Source: JAWKUK01 sp964402175 (GTDB taxonomy: Bacteria; Planctomycetota; UBA1135; GCA-002686595). Taken from it: a stretch of 64,000 nucleotides of DNA. Made by a program: the position numbers and the translations under genes. Below the pieces are notes generated by a model. That model saw nothing but the letters and a program-made list of their open reading frames with translations, was not told where the DNA came from and ran no database searches. The stretch's first letter is position 1. Each line of letters opens with the position of its first letter. Positions 10,474 through 18,761 of the stretch are shown here, in pieces. Where the stretch lies: contig CAYOBN010000019.1 of assembly GCA_964402175.1 (NCBI GenBank), forward strand, positions 1-64,000, in the 5' to 3' direction.

Positions 10474-12978
10474 ATGACGCTCACCGCCTTCGCCCTCGCC
10501 CTCGTCGCCTTCCCCGCTGTCGCCGCCCCGCCGCCTCCGCCGCGCGCGGCGCTGGCTTGGCAAGCGGTCGACGACGCGGCCGAGGTGGTGGCCGAGGGGG
10601 CGCGCGCGGCGCGCGACCTCGCCCCCGCCGACATCTGGCGGGCCGCCGAACGGACGGTCGGCCTCGTGGGGGACGACCTCGGCGCGGCGCTCGACGCGGC
10701 CCTGGACGCTGCCATCGCCGCCGGGCCGGGCGACCCGAAAGAGCGCCTGTTCCTCGTCTCGGCGCGCCTCCTGGGTGACGACGCCGATGCGGCGGCCCTC
10801 GGGCGGGCGCTCGTGCCGGTCTTGACGGCCGCGGACGAGACCGTGGCGACGGCGGCGGCCGAGCTCTTGTCGCGCGCGGGCCTCGAGCTCGCGGCGCCCG
10901 AGGCGCGCAGCGAAGTGGCCGAGGCCCTGCTCAGCCGCGCGCGGGACGGTCGCGCCGCGCCGGAGCTGCGCGCGGCTTCCGCCCTCGCGGCCTACGAGCT
11001 CGGCCTCGCCGCCCAGTCCGACGCGGCGCGGCGCACGCTGAAGGAGTTCCTCGACTCGCAGGACCCCGAGCTGCGCAAGCTCGGCGCGTTCGGCTTCGCC
11101 GCGCGCGGTGTCATCCGCGAGGTCGAAGGGGTCGAGACCGAGCTGGAGCGCATCGCTGCGCTGCCGGGGGTCGACGGCCGCCTCGCCGACGCGTACCTGC
11201 ACCAGCTCCGCATCCGGCGCCAGAAGGACACCGAGATCGCGCGCGCACGCGACCGCGAGCGCGAGGTCCGCGGCACGAAGGTGCCGCCCGATCTGGCGCG
11301 ACTCGAGCGCCTCATCGACTTCGTGCAGCAGGCCCACCTCGAGGGCGACAAGGTCACGCGCGACGAGCTCCTCGAGGCCGCGATGAACGGGCTCCTGCAG
11401 AGCCTCGACGAGCACTCGACGTACTTCTCGCCCGACGCCTTCAAGAAGTTCGAGCAGGACCTCGAAGCGGAGTACGGCGGCATCGGTGCGTACGTCGGCG
11501 AGGACCCGAACGATCACCTCTTCACGATCACGCGCCCCATCTACTCGGGTCCGGCCTATCGTTCGGGCTTGCAGACCGATGACAAGATCGTGCGCATCGA
11601 CGACTGGCCGACCATCGGCCAGCCGACCGACGAGATCATCAAGCGCCTCAAGGGCCGCCCGGGCACCAGCGTGAAGCTCTACGTGTGGCGCAACGGGATG
11701 GACGGGCAGCTCATCGAGCGTCCGACCGAGGACATGATCGTCGAGGTCGAGCGCGCGCTGATCGACATCCCGGCGGTGCAGTCGCAGCTCCTACCCGGCG
11801 GCATCGGCCTGATCGAGCTCACGACCTTCAGCCGCCACGCGGGCGAAGAGGTCGCCGAGGCCTTCCGCGCGCTGCAGAAGCAGGGCGAGGTCAAAGCCCT
11901 CGTCCTCGACCTGCGCAACAACACGGGCGGTTATCTGACCCAAGCGCACGAGGTGTCGAGCCTCTTCCTCGAGCGCGGCAAACCCGTCGTGCGCACGCAC
12001 AGCCGCGTCCGCGAGGAGCGCACGTTCCATTCGGACGGGCGCATGCTGGTGCCGCTCACCATGCCGATGGCGGTGCTCGTCAATCGCTTCTCCGCATCCG
12101 CCTCCGAGATCGTCTCGGGCGCCCTACAGGACCACGGCCGCGCGACCCTGATCGGCCAACGCACCTTCGGCAAGGGCTCGGTGCAGAGCGTCGTGACCTT
12201 GCCCGGCGAGCGCGACGACGAGTTCGTCGACGAGAACCAGAACGGCCGCTTCGACAACTGGGAGCGCATCCGCCGCGACTTCAACGAAAACGGCCAGTTC
12301 GATTACGCCCCCCGCGTCAAGGTCACGATCGAGCGCTACCTCCTCCCGACCGGCCGCTCGATCCACCGCGAGCTCGATGACGAGGGCAACGTCGTGAGCC
12401 CCGGCGGCGTCGCGCCCGACCTCGAGGTCGAGCTGCGCCGCTGGGAAGGCTGGAAGCTCGTCGAGATGCGCAAGCTGCAAGACCAGCGGGTCCTGCGCAC
12501 TTGGGTGAACGAGCGCTACGAATCGAACCGCGCCCTCTTCGAGGAGCTCGCGCTCTTCGACGGCGACGACCCCGCCCGCTACCCCGGCCTCGCGGACCTC
12601 TACGCCACCCTCGAGACGCCCCTCTCCCTGGACGAGGTCCGCATGCTCGTGCGCCTCGAAGTGCGCCGCAAGGTCCAAGACGCCCGCGGCGCCGCCTTCC
12701 CGACGGGCGACCCCCAGGAAGACCAGCAGCTCCAAGCCGCGATCAAGGACCTCCTGGAGAAGCTGGGCACCCCCATCGACACGCTGCCCCAATACGCCGC
12801 GACCTTCGATGACGTCGAACAGGTCCGCTCGAACCCGGCGCTCGTCGCCCGGTCCCAGCGCATCGGCGAGCTCGAGCGGGCCCTAGCGCTCCTGGGCAAC
12901 TCCGACGCGGGCGGTATCTCGCTCGAGAGCGCCCAGGAGCTGCGCCGCATCCTCGAAGGCCTGCGCGAGAAGAACTGA
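10474..12978 (+). CDS. Exported S41 (Prc/CtpA-like) processing protease with EF-hand insertion
   Basis: A serine protease of 834 residues that probably trims exported proteins in the periplasm. The ATG at 10474 begins a clean signal peptide (MTLTAFALALVAF, cleavage near AVAAP); an in-frame ATG 36 bases upstream would bury it. A helical N-terminal half is followed by a PDZ domain (YGGIGAYVG onward, about residues 330-420) and the catalytic core. By alignment to Prc the Ser/Lys dyad is Ser542 in SASASE and Lys567 in TFGKGS. Between core strands sit two acidic loops at residues 586-597 (DENQNGRFDNWE, a perfect 12-residue EF-hand pattern) and 602-613 (a second loop lacking the final Glu). The gene is monocistronic and ends before a hairpin shared with a convergent gene. 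Confidence 0.92.
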   Translation: MTLTAFALALVAFPAVAAPPPPPRAALAWQAVDDAAEVVAEGARAARDLAPADIWRAAERTVGLVGDDLGAALDAALDAAIAAGPGDPKERLFLVSARLLGDDADAAALGRALVPVLTAADETVATAAAELLSRAGLELAAPEARSEVAEALLSRARDGRAAPELRAASALAAYELGLAAQSDAARRTLKEFLDSQDPELRKLGAFGFAARGVIREVEGVETELERIAALPGVDGRLADAYLHQLRIRRQKDTEIARARDREREVRGTKVPPDLARLERLIDFVQQAHLEGDKVTRDELLEAAMNGLLQSLDEHSTYFSPDAFKKFEQDLEAEYGGIGAYVGEDPNDHLFTITRPIYSGPAYRSGLQTDDKIVRIDDWPTIGQPTDEIIKRLKGRPGTSVKLYVWRNGMDGQLIERPTEDMIVEVERALIDIPAVQSQLLPGGIGLIELTTFSRHAGEEVAEAFRALQKQGEVKALVLDLRNNTGGYLTQAHEVSSLFLERGKPVVRTHSRVREERTFHSDGRMLVPLTMPMAVLVNRFSASASEIVSGALQDHGRATLIGQRTFGKGSVQSVVTLPGERDDEFVDENQNGRFDNWERIRRDFNENGQFDYAPRVKVTIERYLLPTGRSIHRELDDEGNVVSPGGVAPDLEVELRRWEGWKLVEMRKLQDQRVLRTWVNERYESNRALFEELALFDGDDPARYPGLADLYATLETPLSLDEVRMLVRLEVRRKVQDARGAAFPTGDPQEDQQLQAAIKDLLEKLGTPIDTLPQYAATFDDVEQVRSNPALVARSQRIGELERALALLGNSDAGGISLESAQELRRILEGLREKN

Positions 12979-13017
12979 CCGACAGTTGCGGGCACGGTGC
13001 AGCGGAGCACCAGTGGA

Positions 13018-13053
13018 ACAGGACGAACCGGCGCGCGCGCTGGTTCGTCCTGT
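13018..13053. terminator. Bidirectional terminator-like hairpin
   Basis: Between two convergent genes, arms at 13018-13029 and 13042-13053 are perfectly complementary (12 bp), and the GC-rich centre can add about four more pairs around a small loop. No clear T-run follows on either side, so rho-independent function is likely but not certain. Confidence 0.6.
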
Positions 13054-13090
13054 CGCTTCTGTGGGCAGAAGCCACGGCTCCCCCGTCACC

Positions 13091-14794
13091 TCAAGGCGCA
13101 AACACCACCGACAGCGCGCTCGAGGCATTCGCCCCGCTCCCGCACAGACTCGCCAGGTCGCGATACCAGGCCTGGTAGTGCCACGTCTCCCCGGGTGACA
13201 GCCCGCCCACCCCCGCGAGCACCGACTGCGTCCGGCCCGCGAGGTCCGTCGCGACGACCAACGTCCCGTCCTGCCCCACTGCCATCGGTGACGTGCGGAA
13301 GACCCCGCGCGACCCCGCTCCGACACAGATCCGCCCGTCGGTCAGAAACACGCTGCCCGTGCCATCACCCAGGAAGACGATCGCCGCGCTGCCCGGCGGC
13401 AGGTCGCGCACCACGAGGTGCAAGTCCCCCGCGGCGATCGACGGCGAGCCCCACCACTCGAACGAGGCGCCGCGGCCCGTCGAGTTGTTGCAGCCCGCGT
13501 CCAGGTCGAGGTTGCCGCACGCCGCCCCCGTGGGGCAGAAACAGAACGGCGTGACCCAAGGCGCCGCGAGGCCCGGTGTGTCGTATAGGTGCACGCTGCC
13601 CGCGAGATTGCCCGCGCGATCGTCGCCGAAGGCCCCGACTGCGGTGAACTCGCCCTCGACCGCGAGGGCCAGGCCGAAGTAGTCGCCTGCGGCGCCGACC
13701 CAAGGCGTGAGCTCGCGCACGTGTGTGCTCGTGCCGCCGCTCTGCCGGAAGAGGTGCGCTGCTCCGCTGTCGAGCCCGAGTGAATCTGCGTGCGAGGCTC
13801 CGACGAGGAGGACCTCACCCGCGACTCCGACGGAGATACCGAACGCATCACCCGGCGCTGGGCTCGGATCGAGGAGGCGAGCGACCGCGGTCCAGTTGCC
13901 TGCGATGCGCTCGAAGACCCACGCTGCGCCCGCGCCAGGGCCGCCTTCGTTCGCTCCGGGGGCGCCGGCGACGATGGTGTCGCCGTCGAGCGCGACGGAG
14001 GTCCCCAAGAACGCGTTCGGGGTCGCGCTCGGTGCGACGAGCTTGCCGTCGCGTTGCCAGGCGTTGCCCTGCCAAACGGCCACGTGGCACGCGCCTGCGT
14101 TCACGTTTCCGTCGTCGTCCCGCACGGCGCCGATCGCGAGGAGCGGAGCGCCCGAGGCAACGGTGCGACCCATCGCGAGGGACCAACCGAAGCCGTCGGA
14201 GAGGCCGACGTCGGGCGCGGCGAACGTCCCCGCATGGACCGCGCTCGTCGGCGCTCCCTGCGCAGCGAAGATCCGGAACGTGTGCACGATGCCACCGTCC
14301 AGCGCGACGCGGTCCGAGCGCGGCGCCGCGACCACCGCGAGGTCCTGCGAGAGGCCCACCGCATGGCCGAAGCCGTCGAAGTCCTCGGGCTGGTCCGCAG
14401 TGAACACGAGCGCCTCGCGCCACGTGCTGCCGTCCCATTCGAAGAGGTGCGCGGAGCCGAGCTGACCGGCCTGCGGCGCCTCCCAAGGGGCGCCGACGAG
14501 GACTCGCTCGCCGTCGGTGGCGACGGACTGGGCAAAGGCCAGCCCAGGGACCGCGCCTGCGGGGCTCAATGCGGCCTCCAGCGTGAAGCGCCCGCCGCCC
14601 TTGCGGAACACGTACGCGACACCGGACGAAGCCGCGCGCGGCGCTCCGATGACGAGCAGATCCCCGGCGAGGGCCACGGCTTTGCCGAACTGGCCGCCAG
14701 GGATCGGCGGGACGAGGACCTGCCCGGAAAGGGGCGCGGCGACGAAGGCCCACGCAGCGAGCGCGAGGGCCGTACGGAGCGGGGGGGGCGGCAC
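13091..14794 (-). CDS. Secreted FG-GAP repeat protein with cysteine-rich C-terminal module
   Basis: A 567-residue exported protein. Residues 1-24 form a signal peptide ending in PLSGQ. Residues about 30-410 contain six to seven repeats of roughly 60 residues with the FG-GAP pattern (each with FGxAVAL or FGxSVAL, then ALVGAPxxD), which predicts an integrin-alpha-like beta propeller. From about residue 415 the protein changes to a Cys-rich domain (CFCPTG, CGNLDLDAGC, later CVGAG and CGSG) followed by a beta-sandwich-like end WYRDLASLCG...VVFAP. I have seen this type of ending described only as uncharacterised in planctomycete exoproteins. Function is unknown; surface binding or a structural role is likely. 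It is monocistronic, with 36 bases to the next minus-strand gene. Confidence 0.78.
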   Translation of the reverse strand: MPPPPLRTALALAAWAFVAAPLSGQVLVPPIPGGQFGKAVALAGDLLVIGAPRAASSGVAYVFRKGGGRFTLEAALSPAGAVPGLAFAQSVATDGERVLVGAPWEAPQAGQLGSAHLFEWDGSTWREALVFTADQPEDFDGFGHAVGLSQDLAVVAAPRSDRVALDGGIVHTFRIFAAQGAPTSAVHAGTFAAPDVGLSDGFGWSLAMGRTVASGAPLLAIGAVRDDDGNVNAGACHVAVWQGNAWQRDGKLVAPSATPNAFLGTSVALDGDTIVAGAPGANEGGPGAGAAWVFERIAGNWTAVARLLDPSPAPGDAFGISVGVAGEVLLVGASHADSLGLDSGAAHLFRQSGGTSTHVRELTPWVGAAGDYFGLALAVEGEFTAVGAFGDDRAGNLAGSVHLYDTPGLAAPWVTPFCFCPTGAACGNLDLDAGCNNSTGRGASFEWWGSPSIAAGDLHLVVRDLPPGSAAIVFLGDGTGSVFLTDGRICVGAGSRGVFRTSPMAVGQDGTLVVATDLAGRTQSVLAGVGGLSPGETWHYQAWYRDLASLCGSGANASSALSVVFAP

Positions 14795-14830
14795 GGTCCC
14801 GGTCTGATCGGCTGCGCGGGTGACGCGGGT

Positions 14831-15472
14831 TCAGCGGAAGGTCAACGGGTTGTCCCCTTCCGGGAACCGGCCGCCGGGCGCCGCCGAGCCGAGGCGGAAC
14901 AAGAGCGCCGCTTGCCGCTGGCGCAGCTCACCGAGCTCGCTCCGCAGCGCCCCGCGCCGGGCCGAGCGGCCCTGCTGGAACGCGTCCGGGGCTCCGAGGG
15001 GCGCCGGGCCGTCGAGGGCCGCGAGGGCGTCCGTCACCGCGCGGATCTCGCCGAGGACCGCCTCGAGCTCCTCCAGCTCCACGGCGTCCGCAGGGCCCGC
15101 GCGGCGCTCCGGGGGCGCGGCGCGCTCGATGAGCGCCGCTTCGATCCGCGCGAGGCGGCGGTCCAGTTCGGCTTCCAAGCGGCTGAGCGCCGCCAGCACC
15201 GGCCCTTCGGCGTCCACCGGCGTCGCGCGCGCCGTCACGGCGCCGTGCGCCTGCCTGCGGTGCGCGGCGAGGCCACGCCGCGCGAAGCGCCGCCCACAAT
15301 CGGGGCAGTCGAGCTTCCCGTCCGCGGCGGGACTCTCCCCAGCGGGATCGGTCGGTCCTTGGTCCTGGCCTAACATGCGCGCGCGCACCGCCGGTGCATC
15401 GATCGTATCGACTGCAGCACCGTCCGTGCTGGAGCCCGAATCGGTACGGTCTCCATCCCGCGCGCGCCCCAT
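14831..15472 (-). CDS. C2H2 zinc-finger-like protein with coiled coil
   Basis: An unrecognised protein of about 213 residues. It contains one finger at roughly residues 52-73 with the pattern CPDC, Phe, Leu, then H-x4-H (CPDCGRRFARRG and AAHRRQAH), close to a eukaryotic-type C2H2 finger. A charged helical region of about 110 residues follows (LEAELDRRLARIEAAL and similar heptads), likely a coiled coil. The start is uncertain: ATG 15472 is used, but ATG 15376 would still retain the finger. It is divergent from the superoxide dismutase gene with 46 bases between the two starts, so they may share a control region. DNA, RNA or protein binding are all possible. Confidence 0.65.
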   Translation of the reverse strand: MGRARDGDRTDSGSSTDGAAVDTIDAPAVRARMLGQDQGPTDPAGESPAADGKLDCPDCGRRFARRGLAAHRRQAHGAVTARATPVDAEGPVLAALSRLEAELDRRLARIEAALIERAAPPERRAGPADAVELEELEAVLGEIRAVTDALAALDGPAPLGAPDAFQQGRSARRGALRSELGELRQRQAALLFRLGSAAPGGRFPEGDNPLTFR

Positions 15473-15518
15473 CCTCCGCGGGTTGTGGCCGGTTCCGTGC
15501 CAGCCTAGGATTCGAGCG

Positions 15519-16256
15519 ATGGAACACTCGTACGACCCCAGCACGTCCCCCCTCGACCGCCGCACCATTCTGAAGGGCGCAGTGACCGGCGCCGCCGTCG
15601 TCGGCGGCGCGCTCGCCTTCGGCAAGGACCTGCAGGACGCGGCGGCACCGCGGCTGCACACGCTGCCCGACCTGCCCTATGCGACGGACGCGCTGGAGCC
15701 GGTGATCGGCAAGCGCATCATGGAGCTGCACCACGGGATGCACCACAAGGCGTACGTCAACGGGCTGAACAAAGCCCTCGAGAAGCACCCGAACCTGCAG
15801 GCGCAGCCCCTCGACACGCTGCTGAAGAACCTCGAGCGCCTGCCGGAGGACATCCGCACGGCCGTGCGCAACCACGGCGGCGGCCACGCCAACCACTCGC
15901 TCTTCTGGAGCTCGATGAGCCCGAAGGGCGGCGGTGAGCCCAAGGGGACCCTCGCCGAGGCCCTCGCCGCCACGTTCGGCGACTTCGCGAAGTTCCAGGC
16001 CGCGTTCGAGGCCAAAGGCGCCTCGGTCTTCGGCAGCGGCTGGGTTTGGCTCGTGCGCGACGCCGAGGGCAAGCTCGCGCTCGAGTCGACGCCGAACCAG
16101 GACACGCCGGTCAGCCAAGGCAAACACGTGTTACTCGGCAACGACGTGTGGGAGCACGCGTACTACCTGACCTACGAGAACCGCCGCGGCGAGTACCTCA
16201 AGGCCTGGTGGCGGGTCGTCGACTGGATGGCGGTCGAGGCCCGCTGGAACGGCTGA
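15519..16256 (+). CDS. Tat-exported Fe/Mn superoxide dismutase
   Basis: Dismutates superoxide. The 245-residue protein has a twin-arginine signal (DRRTILKGA at residues 13-21 followed by a hydrophobic Ala/Gly/Val stretch), so it should be folded with its metal in the cytoplasm and exported. The mature domain has the four metal ligands by alignment with E. coli SodB: His71, His126, Asp209 and His213 (GNDVWEHAYY). Whether iron or manganese is used cannot be decided by eye; GGGHANHSLFW resembles manganese enzymes. It is monocistronic, and the stop codon lies within an inverted repeat shared with the convergent aldehyde dehydrogenase gene. Confidence 0.93.
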   Translation: MEHSYDPSTSPLDRRTILKGAVTGAAVVGGALAFGKDLQDAAAPRLHTLPDLPYATDALEPVIGKRIMELHHGMHHKAYVNGLNKALEKHPNLQAQPLDTLLKNLERLPEDIRTAVRNHGGGHANHSLFWSSMSPKGGGEPKGTLAEALAATFGDFAKFQAAFEAKGASVFGSGWVWLVRDAEGKLALESTPNQDTPVSQGKHVLLGNDVWEHAYYLTYENRRGEYLKAWWRVVDWMAVEARWNG

Positions 16257-16295
16257 GCGCTCCGCGGGCCGCTGGGCCGCTGAACCCCGCGCTCA
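16254..16295. terminator. Inverted repeat spanning both stop codons
   Basis: TGAGCGC at 16254-16260 and GCGCTCA at 16289-16295 are perfect inverted copies, and each includes the TGA stop of one of the convergent genes. The loop is 28 bases and contains a direct repeat of GGGCCGCT at 16266-16281. It may act as a short bidirectional terminator; the stem is only 7 bp. Confidence 0.4.
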
Positions 16296-17822
16296 ACCGA
16301 ACTGGGCTTCGAGCAGACCCTTGAAGCCCTGCAGCGCAACGCGCTGCGTGTAGAACTCGAGGCCGCGCAGGCCGCCGAGCTCCTCGCCGCCGCCCGCGCG
16401 CCCGGGTCCGCCGTGCACCATGCTCGGCAGAACCATGCCGGGCGGCAGCGACTGGTCGGCGCTCTTGTCGGAGCCGATCCAAACGCGGCCGTGGTACGGA
16501 GCCAGGCCGAGGACGGCGCGCGAGAGCCACTCGGCGTCGTTCGAATAGACGCTGCACACGAGGCTGCCTTCGCCGCGCGCGCCGAGGTCGGCGGCCTGCT
16601 CTGCGTCGCCGGAGTACGGGACGATCGTCGCCACCGGACCGAAGACCTCGAGGTTGTGCAGCACGTCGGCGTTCGCGTCGCGCGCGACGAGCAGGGTCGG
16701 CGCGACGAAGCAGCCGTCGCGCGGCGGCACCGGGCCGCCGCAGACGATGTCGGCGACGGCGCTGAGGCGCTGGATGCCCTCCTGCACGTCGCGCTGCTGG
16801 CGCGCGTGGGCCACGGGGCCGAGGCGCACGCCTGTGTCGGCGGGGTCACCGAGCGGGACGCGCGCGAGCTCCGCGACGAGGTCGCGCTTCACGTCTTCGA
16901 CGCGATCGGACGGGACGAGGATGCGGCGCACCGCCGTGCACTTCTGCCCCGCCTTCTGCGTCATGTCGAGGGCGACGTTCGACAGGAAGAGCCCGTAGGT
17001 CTCGCTCGACGGCTCGACGTCCGGCGCGAGGATCGCGGCGTTGAGCGAGTCCGCTTCGACGTTGACGCGCACGTTGTGCTGCACGAGGCCCTTGTGCGAA
17101 CGGATGACCGCGCCCGTCGCAGCAGAGCCCGTGAACGCGACGCAGTCCTGGCCGCGCAGGTGATCGAAGAGGTCGCCGGTGCTGCCGCACAGGAACTGGA
17201 ACGCGCCCTCGGGCACGAGGCCCGACTCGACGACGATCTGCGCGATGCGCCACGCGACGAGGGCCGTCGCTGCAGCGGGCTTCTCGATGACGGGCACGCC
17301 CGCGAGCCAAGCGCACGCGGCTTTCTCCATCATCCCCCAGGCAGGGAAGTTGTAAGCATTGACGTGCACCGCGACGCCGCGCCGGGGCACGCGGATGTGC
17401 TGGCCCCAGAAGCGCGCGGTGCGCCCGAGCTGCATCCCGTCGCCATCGACGATGTAGGGCTTTTCGCCGAGGCCCTGGCCGAACGACGCGTACGCCGCGA
17501 GCGTGCCGGTCGCGCCGTCGACGTCGAACTTGCCGTCCCCGCGGGTGTTCCCGCCGTTCTCCGCGGCGAGGTCGAGCAGCGCGTCGCGGTGCGCGTGGAT
17601 CGCCGCCGAGACGGCTTTCAGCATCGCCGCGCGCTGGGCGAAGGTCATCGCCCGCAGCGCGGGACCGCCGACCTCGCGCGCGTGGCGCACGACGGCGGCC
17701 ATGTCGAAGCCCTCCGTCGAGGTCCGCGCGATCACGGCGCCGGTCGTCGGGTTCGTGAGCTCCGAGCCCTGCCCTTGGCCCTGCTTCCAGGCGCCGCACA
17801 CGTAGCTGTCGAGGATCTGCAT
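16293..17822 (-). CDS. PaaZ-type CoA-semialdehyde dehydrogenase
   Basis: An aldehyde dehydrogenase of 509 residues that aligns along its length with the N-terminal half of E. coli PaaZ, including the start (MQ...SGLVPEG). The general base Glu256 (NVEADSLN) and the nucleophile Cys295 (AGQKCTA) fall at the same positions as in PaaZ, and HGGPGRAGGGEELGG is diagnostic of this subgroup. The MaoC-like hydratase domain of PaaZ is absent. The likely reaction is NADP-dependent oxidation of a CoA-bound semialdehyde, as in phenylacetate or benzoate (BoxD) catabolism, but no other genes of those pathways are nearby. ATG 17831 three codons upstream is an alternative start. Divergent SDR next door may act on CoA esters too. 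Confidence 0.88.
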   Translation of the reverse strand: MQILDSYVCGAWKQGQGQGSELTNPTTGAVIARTSTEGFDMAAVVRHAREVGGPALRAMTFAQRAAMLKAVSAAIHAHRDALLDLAAENGGNTRGDGKFDVDGATGTLAAYASFGQGLGEKPYIVDGDGMQLGRTARFWGQHIRVPRRGVAVHVNAYNFPAWGMMEKAACAWLAGVPVIEKPAAATALVAWRIAQIVVESGLVPEGAFQFLCGSTGDLFDHLRGQDCVAFTGSAATGAVIRSHKGLVQHNVRVNVEADSLNAAILAPDVEPSSETYGLFLSNVALDMTQKAGQKCTAVRRILVPSDRVEDVKRDLVAELARVPLGDPADTGVRLGPVAHARQQRDVQEGIQRLSAVADIVCGGPVPPRDGCFVAPTLLVARDANADVLHNLEVFGPVATIVPYSGDAEQAADLGARGEGSLVCSVYSNDAEWLSRAVLGLAPYHGRVWIGSDKSADQSLPPGMVLPSMVHGGPGRAGGGEELGGLRGLEFYTQRVALQGFKGLLEAQFG

Positions 17823-17891
17823 GGTTCGCATCCGAGGGCAAAGAGGATACCCGAGCGGCGCCCCCCGGGGATGCCGTAGGCTGCCGGGACC

Positions 17892-18761
17892 ATGACCGCC
17901 CCCCCCACCGCCGCCCGCTGGCTGCCCCAGGGCGCCTTCCAGGACCAGGTCGTCGTCATCACCGGGGGCGGAACGGGCCTCGGGCTGGAGCTGTCCCGGG
18001 GTTTTGCGGCCCTCGGCGCGACAGTCGTGATCGCCTCGCGCTCCCCCGAGCACCACACGGAGTTCCTGGACGAAGCGCGCAGCGCGAGGTGGCGCGCCGA
18101 GGCGGAGCGCCTCGACGTGCGCGACGAGCCCTCGGTGCGGGCGTTCTTCGACGCGCTCCACGCGCGCCACGGGCGGCTGGACGTGCTCGTCAACAACGCG
18201 GCGGGCAACTTCGTGTGCCCCGCAGAGCGGATGAGCGCCAATGCGTGGCGCGCCGTCCTCGGGATCGTGCTCGACGGGACGTTCTATTGCTCGAAACACG
18301 CGGGCCGCATCATGCGCCGCCAGGGCTCGGGCGCGCTGCTCAACATCATCGCCACGTACGCCTGGACCGGCATGGCGGGAGTCGCGCACAGCGCGAGCGC
18401 CAAAGCGGGCGTGCTCGCGCTGTCGAAGACCCTCGCGGTCGAATGGGCGGGGCACGGGATCCGCGTGAACACCCTCGCGCCGGGCCCGTTCCGCTCGGAC
18501 GGCGCCAAACAGAACCTCTGGCCGAGCGACGCGGTCGAAGAACGGATCCGCGCCAGCGTGCCGATGCAGCGCTTCGCCGAGCGCGACGAGGTCGCGGCGC
18601 AAGGGCTGTGGCTCTGCAGCGACGCGTGCCGCTACGTCACCGGCGCGAACATTACGATCGACGGGGGGCTGTCCCTCGGCGCCGGACGCATGTGGGAGCC
18701 CGGCGAGCGTCGCGCGCGGCCCACGACCAGCGCCCCCACCGACGAAGATCCTCTCGCATGA
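17892..18761 (+). CDS. SDR oxidoreductase, 2,4-dienoyl-CoA reductase-like
   Basis: A classical-size SDR of 289 residues with the cofactor motif TGGGTGLG (residues 24-31) and NNAAGN. The usual catalytic Tyr of YxxxK is missing: the segment reads HSASAKAG, with Ser four residues before the Lys. This replacement, together with NNAAGNF and LAVEWAGHGIRVN, matches the 2,4-dienoyl-CoA reductase branch of SDRs, which reduce polyunsaturated enoyl-CoA during beta-oxidation using NADPH. The assignment is therefore to that branch, with the exact substrate inferred. Its stop overlaps the murQ start (ATGA), an unexpected functional partner. The divergent gene is a CoA-semialdehyde dehydrogenase. Confidence 0.82.
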   Translation: MTAPPTAARWLPQGAFQDQVVVITGGGTGLGLELSRGFAALGATVVIASRSPEHHTEFLDEARSARWRAEAERLDVRDEPSVRAFFDALHARHGRLDVLVNNAAGNFVCPAERMSANAWRAVLGIVLDGTFYCSKHAGRIMRRQGSGALLNIIATYAWTGMAGVAHSASAKAGVLALSKTLAVEWAGHGIRVNTLAPGPFRSDGAKQNLWPSDAVEERIRASVPMQRFAERDEVAAQGLWLCSDACRYVTGANITIDGGLSLGAGRMWEPGERRARPTTSAPTDEDPLA

